From Candidatus Saccharimonadota bacterium (GTDB lineage Bacteria; Patescibacteriota; Saccharimonadia; Saccharimonadales; Saccharimonadaceae): 64,000 nt of DNA. A program made the position numbers and the translations under genes. The notes below the pieces were generated by a model. That model had not been told where the DNA came from, did not search any database, and was given only the letters and a program-made list of their open reading frames with translations. This document shows positions 34,989-43,003 of the stretch, piece after piece. Location of the stretch: contig JAFWLT010000004.1 of assembly GCA_017510925.1 (NCBI GenBank), positions 1 through 64,000 on the forward strand, read 5' to 3'. Position 1 is the stretch's first letter, and each line of letters starts with the position of its first letter.

Positions 34989-36358
34989 AGAAACAAATTA
35001 TAGTATCTAGCATTATTGCTACAGCCATTCTTGGCGCCACAGCAATACTAAGTGTAGCCAAAGCCGAAAGCAAATCAGAAACTGGCAAAATTATTGCTGC
35101 AAATTCTACTTTGGATATCAAAAACCCAATTATCAACAATAAAGGTACCGAGACTGTCTACGTAATGGCCGACGAAAACGGCAACGTTAAATCTAAATTT
35201 ATTGGCAGCACTATCTATAACGGTGCCGAAGAGCTTCCATTTACTATGAAAGCTACCTATTATCTAGATGGCGCCGAAATTTCTGCAAAAGATCTCGCTG
35301 GTAAATCTGGCCACGTCAAAATTGTTTTTAATTACGACTCTACTGCTAAATATAATGGCAGGTTCATTCCTTTCCTAGCTCTTACTACTATCAATTTGAA
35401 TCATTCCAAGTTTTCTAATATCAAACTCACAAATGGCAAAATCTTCAACGAAAACAATTCTGCCTATACTATTATTGGCTACGCTCTAACCGGTCTAGGC
35501 AAAAATCTTGGTACCGACTTTTTGCCAGACACCTTCATCCTAGAAGCTGACACCACCGACTTTAAATTAGTCGATACTTACACTATTTTTACCAACGATA
35601 TTTTAGCTGATATTGATTTGTCAGAACTCAGCCGTCTAGAAGAGCTCAAAAACGCTATTTATCAATTAGAAGACGCCACCAATAAATTAATAAATGGTGC
35701 TACTGATCTCTCAAACGGCATTGCCAAAACTATCGATGGCACCAAAACTATTTATAACGGCTCCAAGGACTTACTTGCTGGTTTCAAAAAATTAGAGCCT
35801 TACTCTACCGAACTCACAAACGGCGCTAGAGCAATTATTCAAAATACCCTAGTTGGTACCGATGATTATCCTGGGCTCAACCTCAGAATTGCAAATCCAG
35901 AAAATGCACAACTACTAGCTGCTATTCAAGCACAAGGCATCGGCTTTCCGATCACCACCGATAATTATACCGAAAGCATCGAGGCTATTGAAGAACTCGC
36001 TCCTAGCATGATTTACGACTTAGAAAACGCAAAAAATCTTCTTAAATTTGCTATTGGCACCATTGGTTATACTCAGGGTGTAGCCAAAATCTCAGAAGGC
36101 GCTACTAATCTTTCAAACGGTATCGGAACTCTCCTAGATGGCGAAAACCAACTCTATCAAGGCTCTATCACTTTAAGAGATGGTCTTGTTACCTTCAAAA
36201 CCTCTGGTATTGATAAACTAGTCAACTTTGCAAACAATGATCTCGAAAACTTCATTAGAAATCTTCGCGCATCTGTTACTGCTGCCGGTAGTTATAGGAG
36301 CTTCGGCGACGTAGAAGCAAAATCTGTAAAATTCATTGTAAAAACCCCATCTATCTAA
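34985..36358 (+). CDS. Secreted partner of the MMPL exporter (YhgE/Pip-like helical repeats)
   Basis: A 457-residue exported protein. Signal peptide at about 5-27 ending SVAKAES. A beta-rich N-terminal domain is followed by a helical region with repeats of the type L-x-x-G-x-x-x-L-x-x-G (LINGATDLSNGIAKTIDGTK, about 234-253; ELTNGARAI; ISEGATNLSNGIGTLLDGEN, about 371-390), characteristic of YhgE/Pip-type proteins found beside MMPL genes in Gram-positive bacteria. The start overlaps the exporter stop by four bases with AAAGGAG before it. It probably forms a periplasmic-like extension of the exporter. No C-terminal anchor is visible. Confidence 0.7.
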   Translation: MKKQIIVSSIIATAILGATAILSVAKAESKSETGKIIAANSTLDIKNPIINNKGTETVYVMADENGNVKSKFIGSTIYNGAEELPFTMKATYYLDGAEISAKDLAGKSGHVKIVFNYDSTAKYNGRFIPFLALTTINLNHSKFSNIKLTNGKIFNENNSAYTIIGYALTGLGKNLGTDFLPDTFILEADTTDFKLVDTYTIFTNDILADIDLSELSRLEELKNAIYQLEDATNKLINGATDLSNGIAKTIDGTKTIYNGSKDLLAGFKKLEPYSTELTNGARAIIQNTLVGTDDYPGLNLRIANPENAQLLAAIQAQGIGFPITTDNYTESIEAIEELAPSMIYDLENAKNLLKFAIGTIGYTQGVAKISEGATNLSNGIGTLLDGENQLYQGSITLRDGLVTFKTSGIDKLVNFANNDLENFIRNLRASVTAAGSYRSFGDVEAKSVKFIVKTPSI

Positions 36359-36379
36359 TCTGTGGTATAATATAAGTGT

Positions 36380-37129
36380 ATGGCAGATAAAATAGTTTCA
36401 GACTATAACGGATACGATTATAAGAAAATCTTCTGGGAAGATGCCGATCGTGAATACGAAGATCAGGCAGATCGTATGGCCATTCGCAAACTTCTCCCAA
36501 AAAGAATGGAAAAATTTGCCGATATTGGTGGTGGTTATGGTCGTCTTGCAAATGAATATCTCAAGCGCGCTCGCAAAATTTATCTTTTTGACTATTCCAA
36601 ATCAGAACTTCAGCAAGCTAAAGAAATCTACGGCGACAAACTAGATACCAAGGCTGGTGATATTTACAAACTTCCATTTAGAGATGGCGAGCTAGACGGT
36701 CTTATGATGGTACGTGTCACCCATCATTTGGAGCATCTAGATAGAGCCTTGGAAGAACTTTACCGTGTTCTAAAGCCAGGTGGCGTAGCTGTAATCGAAG
36801 TTGCCAACAAGCGCACTTTGCCAAAAATGGCTCGCTTCGTCACTGGTAGAAGCAAAGAAAATCCTTGGAGCAAAGATCCTTCAAATTATACAGAAATTTG
36901 CGAAACCGGTTTTTATAACTATCATCCAAAATACGTAGAAGAATTATTTAAACGCATTGGCTTCAAACAAGAAAAAGTTCTTTCTGTTTCAAACTTCAGA
37001 AGCGAGGCCCTAAAGAAAGTCTTCAAAACTGATCGTCTAGTTAAGATGGAAAACACTGCTCAAAAGGCTCTAGCACCAATTAGATTCGCACCATCTATCT
37101 ATTATAAGTTGAGAAAACCCGAAGAATAG
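36380..37129 (+). CDS. Class I SAM-dependent methyltransferase
   Basis: A 249-residue cytoplasmic enzyme of the Methyltransf_11 type. Motif I FADIGGGYGRLANEYL (about 47-62) binds SAM, an acidic residue follows in IYLFDYSKSEL, then AGDIYKLPFRDGELDGLMMV and HHLEHLDRALEELYRVLKPG-type motifs (about 115-135) complete the fold. The substrate is unknown. TGGTATAAT ends 8 nt before the ATG, so it is probably leaderless. The TAG stop lies beside the TATAAT of the following tRNA-Arg gene. Confidence 0.88.
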   Translation: MADKIVSDYNGYDYKKIFWEDADREYEDQADRMAIRKLLPKRMEKFADIGGGYGRLANEYLKRARKIYLFDYSKSELQQAKEIYGDKLDTKAGDIYKLPFRDGELDGLMMVRVTHHLEHLDRALEELYRVLKPGGVAVIEVANKRTLPKMARFVTGRSKENPWSKDPSNYTEICETGFYNYHPKYVEELFKRIGFKQEKVLSVSNFRSEALKKVFKTDRLVKMENTAQKALAPIRFAPSIYYKLRKPEE

Positions 37130-37146
37130 TGTATAATATAACATAT

Positions 37147-37221
37147 GGGGTCATCGTTCAACGGATAGGACTCATCCCCTCTAAGGATGCAATGTAGGTT
37201 CGATTCCTACTGGCCCTACCA
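37147..37221 (+). tRNA. tRNA-Arg (anticodon TCT)
   Basis: Acceptor GGGGTCA/TGGCCCT with a G1:U72 wobble, D stem GTTC/GGAC, anticodon stem CATCC/GGATG, T stem GTAGG/CCTAC and encoded ACCA. The anticodon loop is CCTCTAA, which puts C instead of the nearly universal U at position 33. A -10 TATAAT lies at 37132-37137. Confidence 0.92.
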
Positions 37222-37374
37222 CAAGCTGGTTCGAATGGAGCGAGCGATAGCTCGCGACATCCATTTCCAACCTGCCCTACCAGACGAATGAGCGAGCGAA
37301 TAAAATAAGCTTGCTTATTTTTATTCCGAGCCATGAGGATGGACGACTTTTGCCTTAGCAAAAGTCGACCAAAT
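37222..37374. repeat. Structured intergenic DNA with partial repeat of the tRNA tail
   Basis: Three hairpins follow the tRNA. (1) Nested arms GGTT/AACC, AATGGA/TCCATT and GCGAGC-GATA-GCTCGC span 37228-37272. (2) A GAATAAAA-TAAGC stem spans 37298-37326. (3) A perfect 10-bp stem CGACTTTTGC-CTTA-GCAAAAGTCG spans 37344-37367. The tRNA end CTACCA recurs in GCCCTACCA (37274-37282), followed by a second copy of CGAATG-AGCGAGCGA. No protein gene is supported here. Confidence 0.6.
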
Positions 37375-39129
37375 TTATATTACACGCGAGATTTCGCTAA
37401 GTGTAGTTTCCCCTCTGAGTGCTGCTAGCACTCCTTTTTGTTCTAGGGTCAACATTCCGTGTTTTCTAGCTACCTTTTCAATTGCATCAGTATTGATATC
37501 AGAGACATCACCACGAATAAACGCTTGAATATCGTCAGACACTACGAGTTGCTCCATAATTACCGTTCTACCTTCATAGCCAAATGGAGCTTCTTTACTT
37601 GGCACTGGATCATAAAGCACGATATCATCAAGATCATATTCTACATCATCCCATTCATCAAAGGCTTCTACAGCTTTGTCTAGCTTAGTAGCCCTCATTG
37701 AATCATCAGTATAGATTGGCGTTTTCTTCTTCGTCCTTGGCTCATCATCGTCAATATCAATTCCCTTAATACCTTTAAGCCATTTTGGATTTACACCAGT
37801 AAGTACTTTTCTAATATAGCGAGCTTCAGCTTCCGTAGCCTTACGTGCTTTTTTGTTGGCAGATAATTTTCTTACCAATCTCTGTGCTACTACTAAACGA
37901 ATCGAAGATGAGAAGATTGGGTTTGCGCCAATAAGGTCAATCATTCTAGAAAATGCTGCCGAAGTAGAATTAGCGTGGAATGATGAAAGCACCAAGTGCC
38001 CAGTAATAGATGCCTGAATAGCAGTTTTAGCTGTATCGGCATCACGAATCTCACCTACCATTACTACATCAGGGTCCAAACGAAGCACAGACCTTAGCCC
38101 ATCAGCAAATGAGCCACCATCATTGGTATGAATTGGAATCTGCGAAATACCGGTGATCCCATATTCAATTGGATCCTCCAAAGTAATAATCTTTCTATCC
38201 GTAGTGTTAAGCGCGTTAAGCATAGAATAAAGCGTGGTAGACTTACCAGAACCCGTAGGACCTACCATAAGCACCAAACCACGTGGGTGTGAAATTACCT
38301 CATTGATCTCTGCACGTTCTTCTTTAGAAAGACCGAGAAGATCAAGATTAAGCAATGTTTCGTCAAAGTTAAAGAGACGTAGTACTGCATCTTGGCCATA
38401 CATAGTTGGAATAGTCTCTACACGAATGTTGAGAAGGTGAGTTGCGCCATCCCTTGTGATATCTTTTTGCATATGGCCGGACTGTGGCTCGTTAGACGCC
38501 GTAGAAACATTAGCACGTGATGAAAGCTCACCCATAAAAATACGGTATCTATCACGGTCAATCGTAGCTACTGGGTGGAGAAGGCCATCCACACGCATTC
38601 TAATTCTAATTTCATTTCTAAGGTTTTCGATATGGATATCGGATGCACCAAGTTTATCTGCTTGGTCAATCAAGAAATCAAAAACTTTTTCCGTGGAAAC
38701 ACCAGCAAGCGTCTGAGAAACAGAAGCAATAGTTTTAGAATCACCCTCACCGGCAATTTTAATATCATCATAATGCACCTCTTTTGGTGGATCATAACGA
38801 AGCATTAAAATTTTGTATGCCGAACCAGAAATTAAGAAGAAATCAGCTCTTTCGCCTTGGTCTAGATAATCTTGGCGCATTTTTTCAATTACTGATTTTG
38901 GCGTTTGGCTAGTCACCAAAAATTGAAAATGCTCTTCACCATTACCTTTTGCAAGTGGCAAAATAAAATCTTTGTGCATTTGCTGAATACTTAGCAAATC
39001 TTTTACCAAAGGTATGGTTTCTTCAAATTCACGTGCATCAAGATACGGCAAGCCTAAAATTTTTGAGCGTTCACGAGTCGCTTGCTCCTCGTTATCACGC
39101 CTCTTTTGTTGTATTTCCCTCTCATCCAT
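37375..39129 (-). CDS. pilB: Type IV pilus assembly ATPase PilB (GspE family)
   Basis: A 584-residue cytoplasmic secretion ATPase powering pilus extension. After an N-terminal domain come the ATPase hallmarks: DIHIENLRNEIRIRMRVDG (about 166-184), Walker A GPTGSGKST (about 293-301), Asp box IITLEDPIEY, Walker B-region RSVLRLDPDVVMVGEIRDADTA (about 348-370) and the His box TGHLVLSSFHAN. The four-cysteine zinc motif common in PilB/GspE is absent; the corresponding region is Lys- and Asp-rich. TGATATAAT ends 6 nt before the ATG, so it is probably leaderless. It could serve the pseudopilins at 4-7 kb and 50.6 kb. Confidence 0.93.
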   Translation of the reverse strand: MDEREIQQKRRDNEEQATRERSKILGLPYLDAREFEETIPLVKDLLSIQQMHKDFILPLAKGNGEEHFQFLVTSQTPKSVIEKMRQDYLDQGERADFFLISGSAYKILMLRYDPPKEVHYDDIKIAGEGDSKTIASVSQTLAGVSTEKVFDFLIDQADKLGASDIHIENLRNEIRIRMRVDGLLHPVATIDRDRYRIFMGELSSRANVSTASNEPQSGHMQKDITRDGATHLLNIRVETIPTMYGQDAVLRLFNFDETLLNLDLLGLSKEERAEINEVISHPRGLVLMVGPTGSGKSTTLYSMLNALNTTDRKIITLEDPIEYGITGISQIPIHTNDGGSFADGLRSVLRLDPDVVMVGEIRDADTAKTAIQASITGHLVLSSFHANSTSAAFSRMIDLIGANPIFSSSIRLVVAQRLVRKLSANKKARKATEAEARYIRKVLTGVNPKWLKGIKGIDIDDDEPRTKKKTPIYTDDSMRATKLDKAVEAFDEWDDVEYDLDDIVLYDPVPSKEAPFGYEGRTVIMEQLVVSDDIQAFIRGDVSDINTDAIEKVARKHGMLTLEQKGVLAALRGETTLSEISRVI

Positions 39130-39141
39130 AGGTTAATTATA

Positions 39142-40785
39142 TCATAATTCTTTTATGCTTTTAATAAAATGATAGAAGAGAGGATGGACAGCAAGAGGCC
39201 TAGACTTAAACTCTGGGTGAGCTTGTGTGGCCACAAAGAATTTTTTATCCGGAGCTTCTACAAATTCTACCAATTCACCGTCTGGAGAGGTCCCCGAAAC
39301 AATGAGTCCACCTTTTTTGATTTCCGGCAAAAACTTTTGATTTACTTCATAACGATGCCGGTGTCTTTCTATTACATTTACATCACCATTTTTTAGAACT
39401 TTCGTACCGTATACATACGCACCACAATCCTCTGCTTCCTCGCGATAAATTTCTGCAGTCCTAGTTCCTTTCTTTAATTTTGCTGGATAATCGCCAAGTC
39501 TCATCGTACCACCAGTAGATTCCTTACCTTTCTGGCCTTCCATAATATAAATTACATTATTTTTATCTTTTTCGGTAGCACCAAATTCTTCTGAATTAGC
39601 GTTTTTTACTCCACCAATTCTAGCTGCTGCAATACAAGCTGCCTGCATACCAAGACAAAGTCCAAGGTACGGTTTATCATTTTTGAGAGCATAAGAAGCT
39701 GCAGCAATTTTACCTTCCGTCCCTCTCGCACCAAAACCACCCGGCACTACAATTCCGTCTACTCCCTCAAAATCTTTATCTGTAGCATCCTCTGCATTAA
39801 TCCATTTAAGGTCCAAATTTACTTTGTTATGCGCAGCAGCAGCTTTGAGAGCTTCCGTAACACAAATATAGGTATCTTCATTTCCTACATACTTTGCCAC
39901 TAGCCCTACTGTAATAGTTTTATCAAAATCCGTCGCTCGCCAAGCCGAAAAATCTGCCCACCTACTCATATCTGGCTCTGAATCATCCCCTACAAAATCA
40001 TTCAAAATATCGAGCACGCCAGATTTTAACACATTAAATGGCACGTCATAAACTGAATTAATATCCGGTAAATTCACTACAGCATCACCAGAGATTCCCG
40101 AAAATGCAGCAATTTTCTCACAAATCCCTCTTGGGCATGGTTTTTCTGTTCTTACGCACACAATATCGGGAATAATCCCAAAACCACGAAGGTCCTTAAG
40201 CGCATTTTGCGCCGGCTTAGTTTTGAGCTCTTTAGAAGTATTGATCCACGGCACATACACCACAGAAAGATAAAGACAATTTCTCCTACCGACTTTATTT
40301 GCAAAAAGCCTAATTGCCTCAATAAATGGCAAACCTTCATAATCGCCAACTGTACCACCAATTTCTACAATATGAATATCACTATCTTTTGATGCCATTG
40401 CAATTTTTTCTTGCACAAGATCTGTAAAATGTGGCACTAGCTGCACAGTTTTGCCATGAAACCCACCAGCACGCTCACGTTCAATCAATTCTTTATAAAT
40501 TGAACCGGACAAAGTAATAGAATATTTAGAGGTTTCAAAATCCAAAAATCTTTCATAGTGACCAAGGTCAAGATCTGTTTCCACACCATCGTGTGTCACA
40601 AAACATTCGCCGTGCTCCACTGGGTTTAATAACCCTGCATCCACATTGAGATATGGATCACATTTTTGCATAGTTACGTTATAACCTTTAGCTTTTAAAA
40701 TAGCGCCCATTGAAGCCGCCGTGATACCTTTACCCACACCAGAAAGTACACCACCTGTCACAAAAATATATTTACACCTCTTCAT
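39142..40785 (-). CDS. pyrG: CTP synthase
   Basis: A 547-residue two-domain enzyme making CTP from UTP, ATP and glutamine. The N-terminal synthetase domain has FVTGGVLSGVGKGITAASMG (about 9-28), MQKCDPYLNVDAG and DLDLGHYERF. The C-terminal class I glutaminase domain has GGFGARGTEGK (about 351-361), the nucleophile Cys in YLGLCLGMQAAC (about 375-386) and a late His-Glu pair in AHPEFKSRP. Length is typical. TGATATAAT ends 9 nt before the ATG. It is 12 nt upstream of pilB on the same strand, although pilB has its own -10 in that gap. Confidence 0.97.
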   Translation of the reverse strand: MKRCKYIFVTGGVLSGVGKGITAASMGAILKAKGYNVTMQKCDPYLNVDAGLLNPVEHGECFVTHDGVETDLDLGHYERFLDFETSKYSITLSGSIYKELIERERAGGFHGKTVQLVPHFTDLVQEKIAMASKDSDIHIVEIGGTVGDYEGLPFIEAIRLFANKVGRRNCLYLSVVYVPWINTSKELKTKPAQNALKDLRGFGIIPDIVCVRTEKPCPRGICEKIAAFSGISGDAVVNLPDINSVYDVPFNVLKSGVLDILNDFVGDDSEPDMSRWADFSAWRATDFDKTITVGLVAKYVGNEDTYICVTEALKAAAAHNKVNLDLKWINAEDATDKDFEGVDGIVVPGGFGARGTEGKIAAASYALKNDKPYLGLCLGMQAACIAAARIGGVKNANSEEFGATEKDKNNVIYIMEGQKGKESTGGTMRLGDYPAKLKKGTRTAEIYREEAEDCGAYVYGTKVLKNGDVNVIERHRHRYEVNQKFLPEIKKGGLIVSGTSPDGELVEFVEAPDKKFFVATQAHPEFKSRPLAVHPLFYHFIKSIKEL

Positions 40786-40795
40786 ACTGTATATA

Positions 40796-41977
40796 TTATA
40801 TCAAACGCCAACCAAAAACTCCAAGAAATCTTTCCCAAAGACTCGGTTCTTTTTTAAACTCTTCTGATTTTACCTTTGCATTATATTCAGTCTCTTTCGT
40901 AACAATTTTTAAATTCCCATCAAAATCTTCCATTTCCAAATAAATCTCCGGGTCCGACACTATCACTCCATCGATTTTATCAAGAGCCGTGATCGGAATT
41001 TTACCAAGCCACCAACTTTCAAAATAACCAACTTCCTGATTTTCTGTCACAAGTTCACGAGTTTTGATTTTTTCTTGCGCCTGTTTTATAATCACAAGCG
41101 AATCATCAAAAGATTTTTGCCTAGTTGGTGCACCAAGAAGCGCCACCGTCACATTTTCAGATCCCTCTTTATATCCAGACACCAAACAATACCCAGACGG
41201 ATCGCCAATATATCCAGTCTTAATCCCAACAATCCTATCCGTGCCAAGTAATTTATTGGTATTCTTGATTAACCCTGCTACTGGCACATTCATTTCTGCA
41301 CGCCCCACAATTTCAGCAAGCACCGGCTGTTTCAAAATTGCATCACCAATTTTCGCCAAATCTTCTGCCGTAGAAACTGTAGACTCATCATAACCACTCG
41401 CGTCTACACCCAATTTAGTGTTAAGAGCTCCAATTCTACTAAGCATTTCTGTCGCATAATTTTTATATTCATCAAGCGAGCCAAACGCCCAAATCGCCAA
41501 GGAATCTGCCATATTATTAGAAGATGCCAGAAGCGCCGAGGCAAGCGCATCATATTCAGAAATCTCCTCACCAACTCTAACCCTAGTATTGGACCCATTA
41601 TTCAAAATGTACCAAGTGTATTTTTGGTACATTTCTTGATTGATCGTAATTGTTTCGCCAACGCTACCAAGTTCAAACGGTTTCTTCTCCATTACAGCCA
41701 AAGCCAAAATCATTTTCGCTGTGCTTGCAGTAGGCCTAATTTCTAAAGTCTCTGCACTTTTAGAAACTACAGAGCCATTTAAGGCTACAGTCCACTCACC
41801 GTATCCAGTCGCAAAATCAATCGCAGGTTTTTCAACTTCAGAAATTTCATATGTCGTCACCAAATCAATTTTAATATCCAAATTTGCCATCCTCACCCCC
41901 ACAAAAATCACAAAAACAAAAATAGCTGTAACCACAGCTAAAATTATTATTTTTGTCTTTTTCATAGCTTTTCGCAT
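40796..41977 (-). CDS. D-alanyl-D-alanine carboxypeptidase (DacA/PBP5-like)
   Basis: A 393-residue serine peptidase trimming the terminal D-Ala of peptidoglycan stem peptides outside the membrane. Signal/anchor helix at about 8-28. Active-site motifs: S-x-x-K in RPTASTAKMILAL (about 82-94), S-x-N in LLASSNNMADSLA (about 141-153) and K-T-G in RIVGIKTGYIGD (about 226-237). The frame stays open upstream through tRNA-Ser, but that extension encodes tRNA, so I start at MRKAMKKTK (41977); the ATG at 41965 is also possible. No ribosome-binding site is seen, and the start lies 10 nt after the tRNA CCA, so the mRNA may be made by read-through from the tRNA promoter and tRNA 3' processing. Confidence 0.9.
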   Translation of the reverse strand: MRKAMKKTKIIILAVVTAIFVFVIFVGVRMANLDIKIDLVTTYEISEVEKPAIDFATGYGEWTVALNGSVVSKSAETLEIRPTASTAKMILALAVMEKKPFELGSVGETITINQEMYQKYTWYILNNGSNTRVRVGEEISEYDALASALLASSNNMADSLAIWAFGSLDEYKNYATEMLSRIGALNTKLGVDASGYDESTVSTAEDLAKIGDAILKQPVLAEIVGRAEMNVPVAGLIKNTNKLLGTDRIVGIKTGYIGDPSGYCLVSGYKEGSENVTVALLGAPTRQKSFDDSLVIIKQAQEKIKTRELVTENQEVGYFESWWLGKIPITALDKIDGVIVSDPEIYLEMEDFDGNLKIVTKETEYNAKVKSEEFKKEPSLWERFLGVFGWRLI

Positions 41978-41987
41978 CACATAGCAA

Positions 41988-42073
<86 letters not shown>

Positions 42074-42207
42074 ACCTATAATTATATCACATAAGATAAA
42101 AAATGCAAAAACCAAAAAAAGCACTTGCATTTTGAGGCGATCTGTGGTATAATAGTAAGTATAGTACATTAACAGTTGTCTCAACTTTTTTATAGGAGGG
42201 TATAAAA

Positions 42208-42825
42208 ATGAAAGAGAGAGTTTTTAGTTTGTTGGCAACAGCAATAGCAACGGTAATATTGTGTAACACTCCTCTTGCAGTATATGCAGAAGAGAATGAA
42301 GGCCCAGTCGCTGGGGATTCTGGTGGCAATACAGTAATCGCAGAACAGCCTGCCCCTGTAGCAGAACAGCCTGCACCTGTAGCAACAGAACAACCTGCGC
42401 CTGTCGTAGATAATGTACCGGCACTCATCGTAGTAGGCAGAGATATCAACATCTGCGCCGTCTACAACGCTGCTGGTGAGATTATCAAAATGTTTCCTGT
42501 TTCTACAGGTAGAGAAGGTCACAGGACCCCTCTTGGAACATACTCAATCTACGAACATACCGATAATGGTGGTTACCACCTTATGGTAGATGGCACTTAC
42601 GCACGTTACTGTATGCGCTTCAAAAAAGGTGGCTATATGTTCCACACAGTTTGCTACGCGTACAAAGGCGCTCCTGAACCTATCCAGGAAGAAGTTGACG
42701 CCCTTGGCACGTCAGTATCACGTGGATGTGTACGCTTAAGCGTTGCAGACGCCGAATGGTTATACAATAACACAGCTAACGGCTGCACCGTTGTCATCGC
42801 TGACGCTAATCCACAGCAACAATAA
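42208..42825 (+). CDS. Secreted L,D-transpeptidase (YkuD family)
   Basis: A 205-residue exported enzyme likely to form 3-3 peptidoglycan cross-links or to attach proteins to the wall. Signal peptide at about 6-27 (ending AVYAEE). A Pro-rich linker with three repeats of (A/T)EQPAPV (about 44-66) leads to the YkuD domain: VSTGREGHRTPLGTYSIY (about 98-115), the His in YMFHTVCYAYKG (about 140-151) and the catalytic Cys in SVSRGCVRLSVADAEWLY (about 170-187). The promoter is TGGTATAAT at 42146-42151, and a leader of about 50 nt carries AGGAGGG before the ATG. A hairpin terminator follows. Confidence 0.92.
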   Translation: MKERVFSLLATAIATVILCNTPLAVYAEENEGPVAGDSGGNTVIAEQPAPVAEQPAPVATEQPAPVVDNVPALIVVGRDINICAVYNAAGEIIKMFPVSTGREGHRTPLGTYSIYEHTDNGGYHLMVDGTYARYCMRFKKGGYMFHTVCYAYKGAPEPIQEEVDALGTSVSRGCVRLSVADAEWLYNNTANGCTVVIADANPQQQ

Positions 42826-42852
42826 CTACAAGAGACACGCACATTAATTAAG

Positions 42853-42878
42853 TACCCCACTTCTAAGTGGGGTATTTT
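42853..42878 (+). terminator. Terminator of the L,D-transpeptidase gene
   Basis: A 9-bp stem TACCCCACT-TCTA-AGTGGGGTA followed by TTTT. Confidence 0.85.
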
Positions 42879-42907
42879 CATCCCATTGAATTTTTTATCT
42901 TAATATG

Positions 42908-43003
42908 GTATAATAACACTAGTGGGCGATGAGGATACGCCCGTATTTTTTGCAGGTGCAAAGAAAGTAACTCGTACTTTAACAAAATAAAGGAGGGACA
43001 GAA
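42908..43003 (+). promoter_or_regulatory. Promoter and structured leader of the pyrophosphatase gene
   Basis: A TGGTATAAT -10 lies at about 42906-42914, leaving a leader of roughly 80 nt. Three small hairpins can form: GGGCG-N9-CGCCC, TTTGC-AGGT-GCAAA and AAAGT-AACTCGT-ACTTT. AGGAGGG then precedes the ATG. This is a candidate cis-regulatory RNA. The first stem recalls the 5' stem of fluoride riboswitches, but the required downstream CTGATG partner is missing. Confidence 0.5.

Noticed and set aside
42915-43003. Fluoride riboswitch upstream of hppA
   Set aside because: Only the first stem resembles it; the conserved CTGATG segment and pseudoknot partner are absent.
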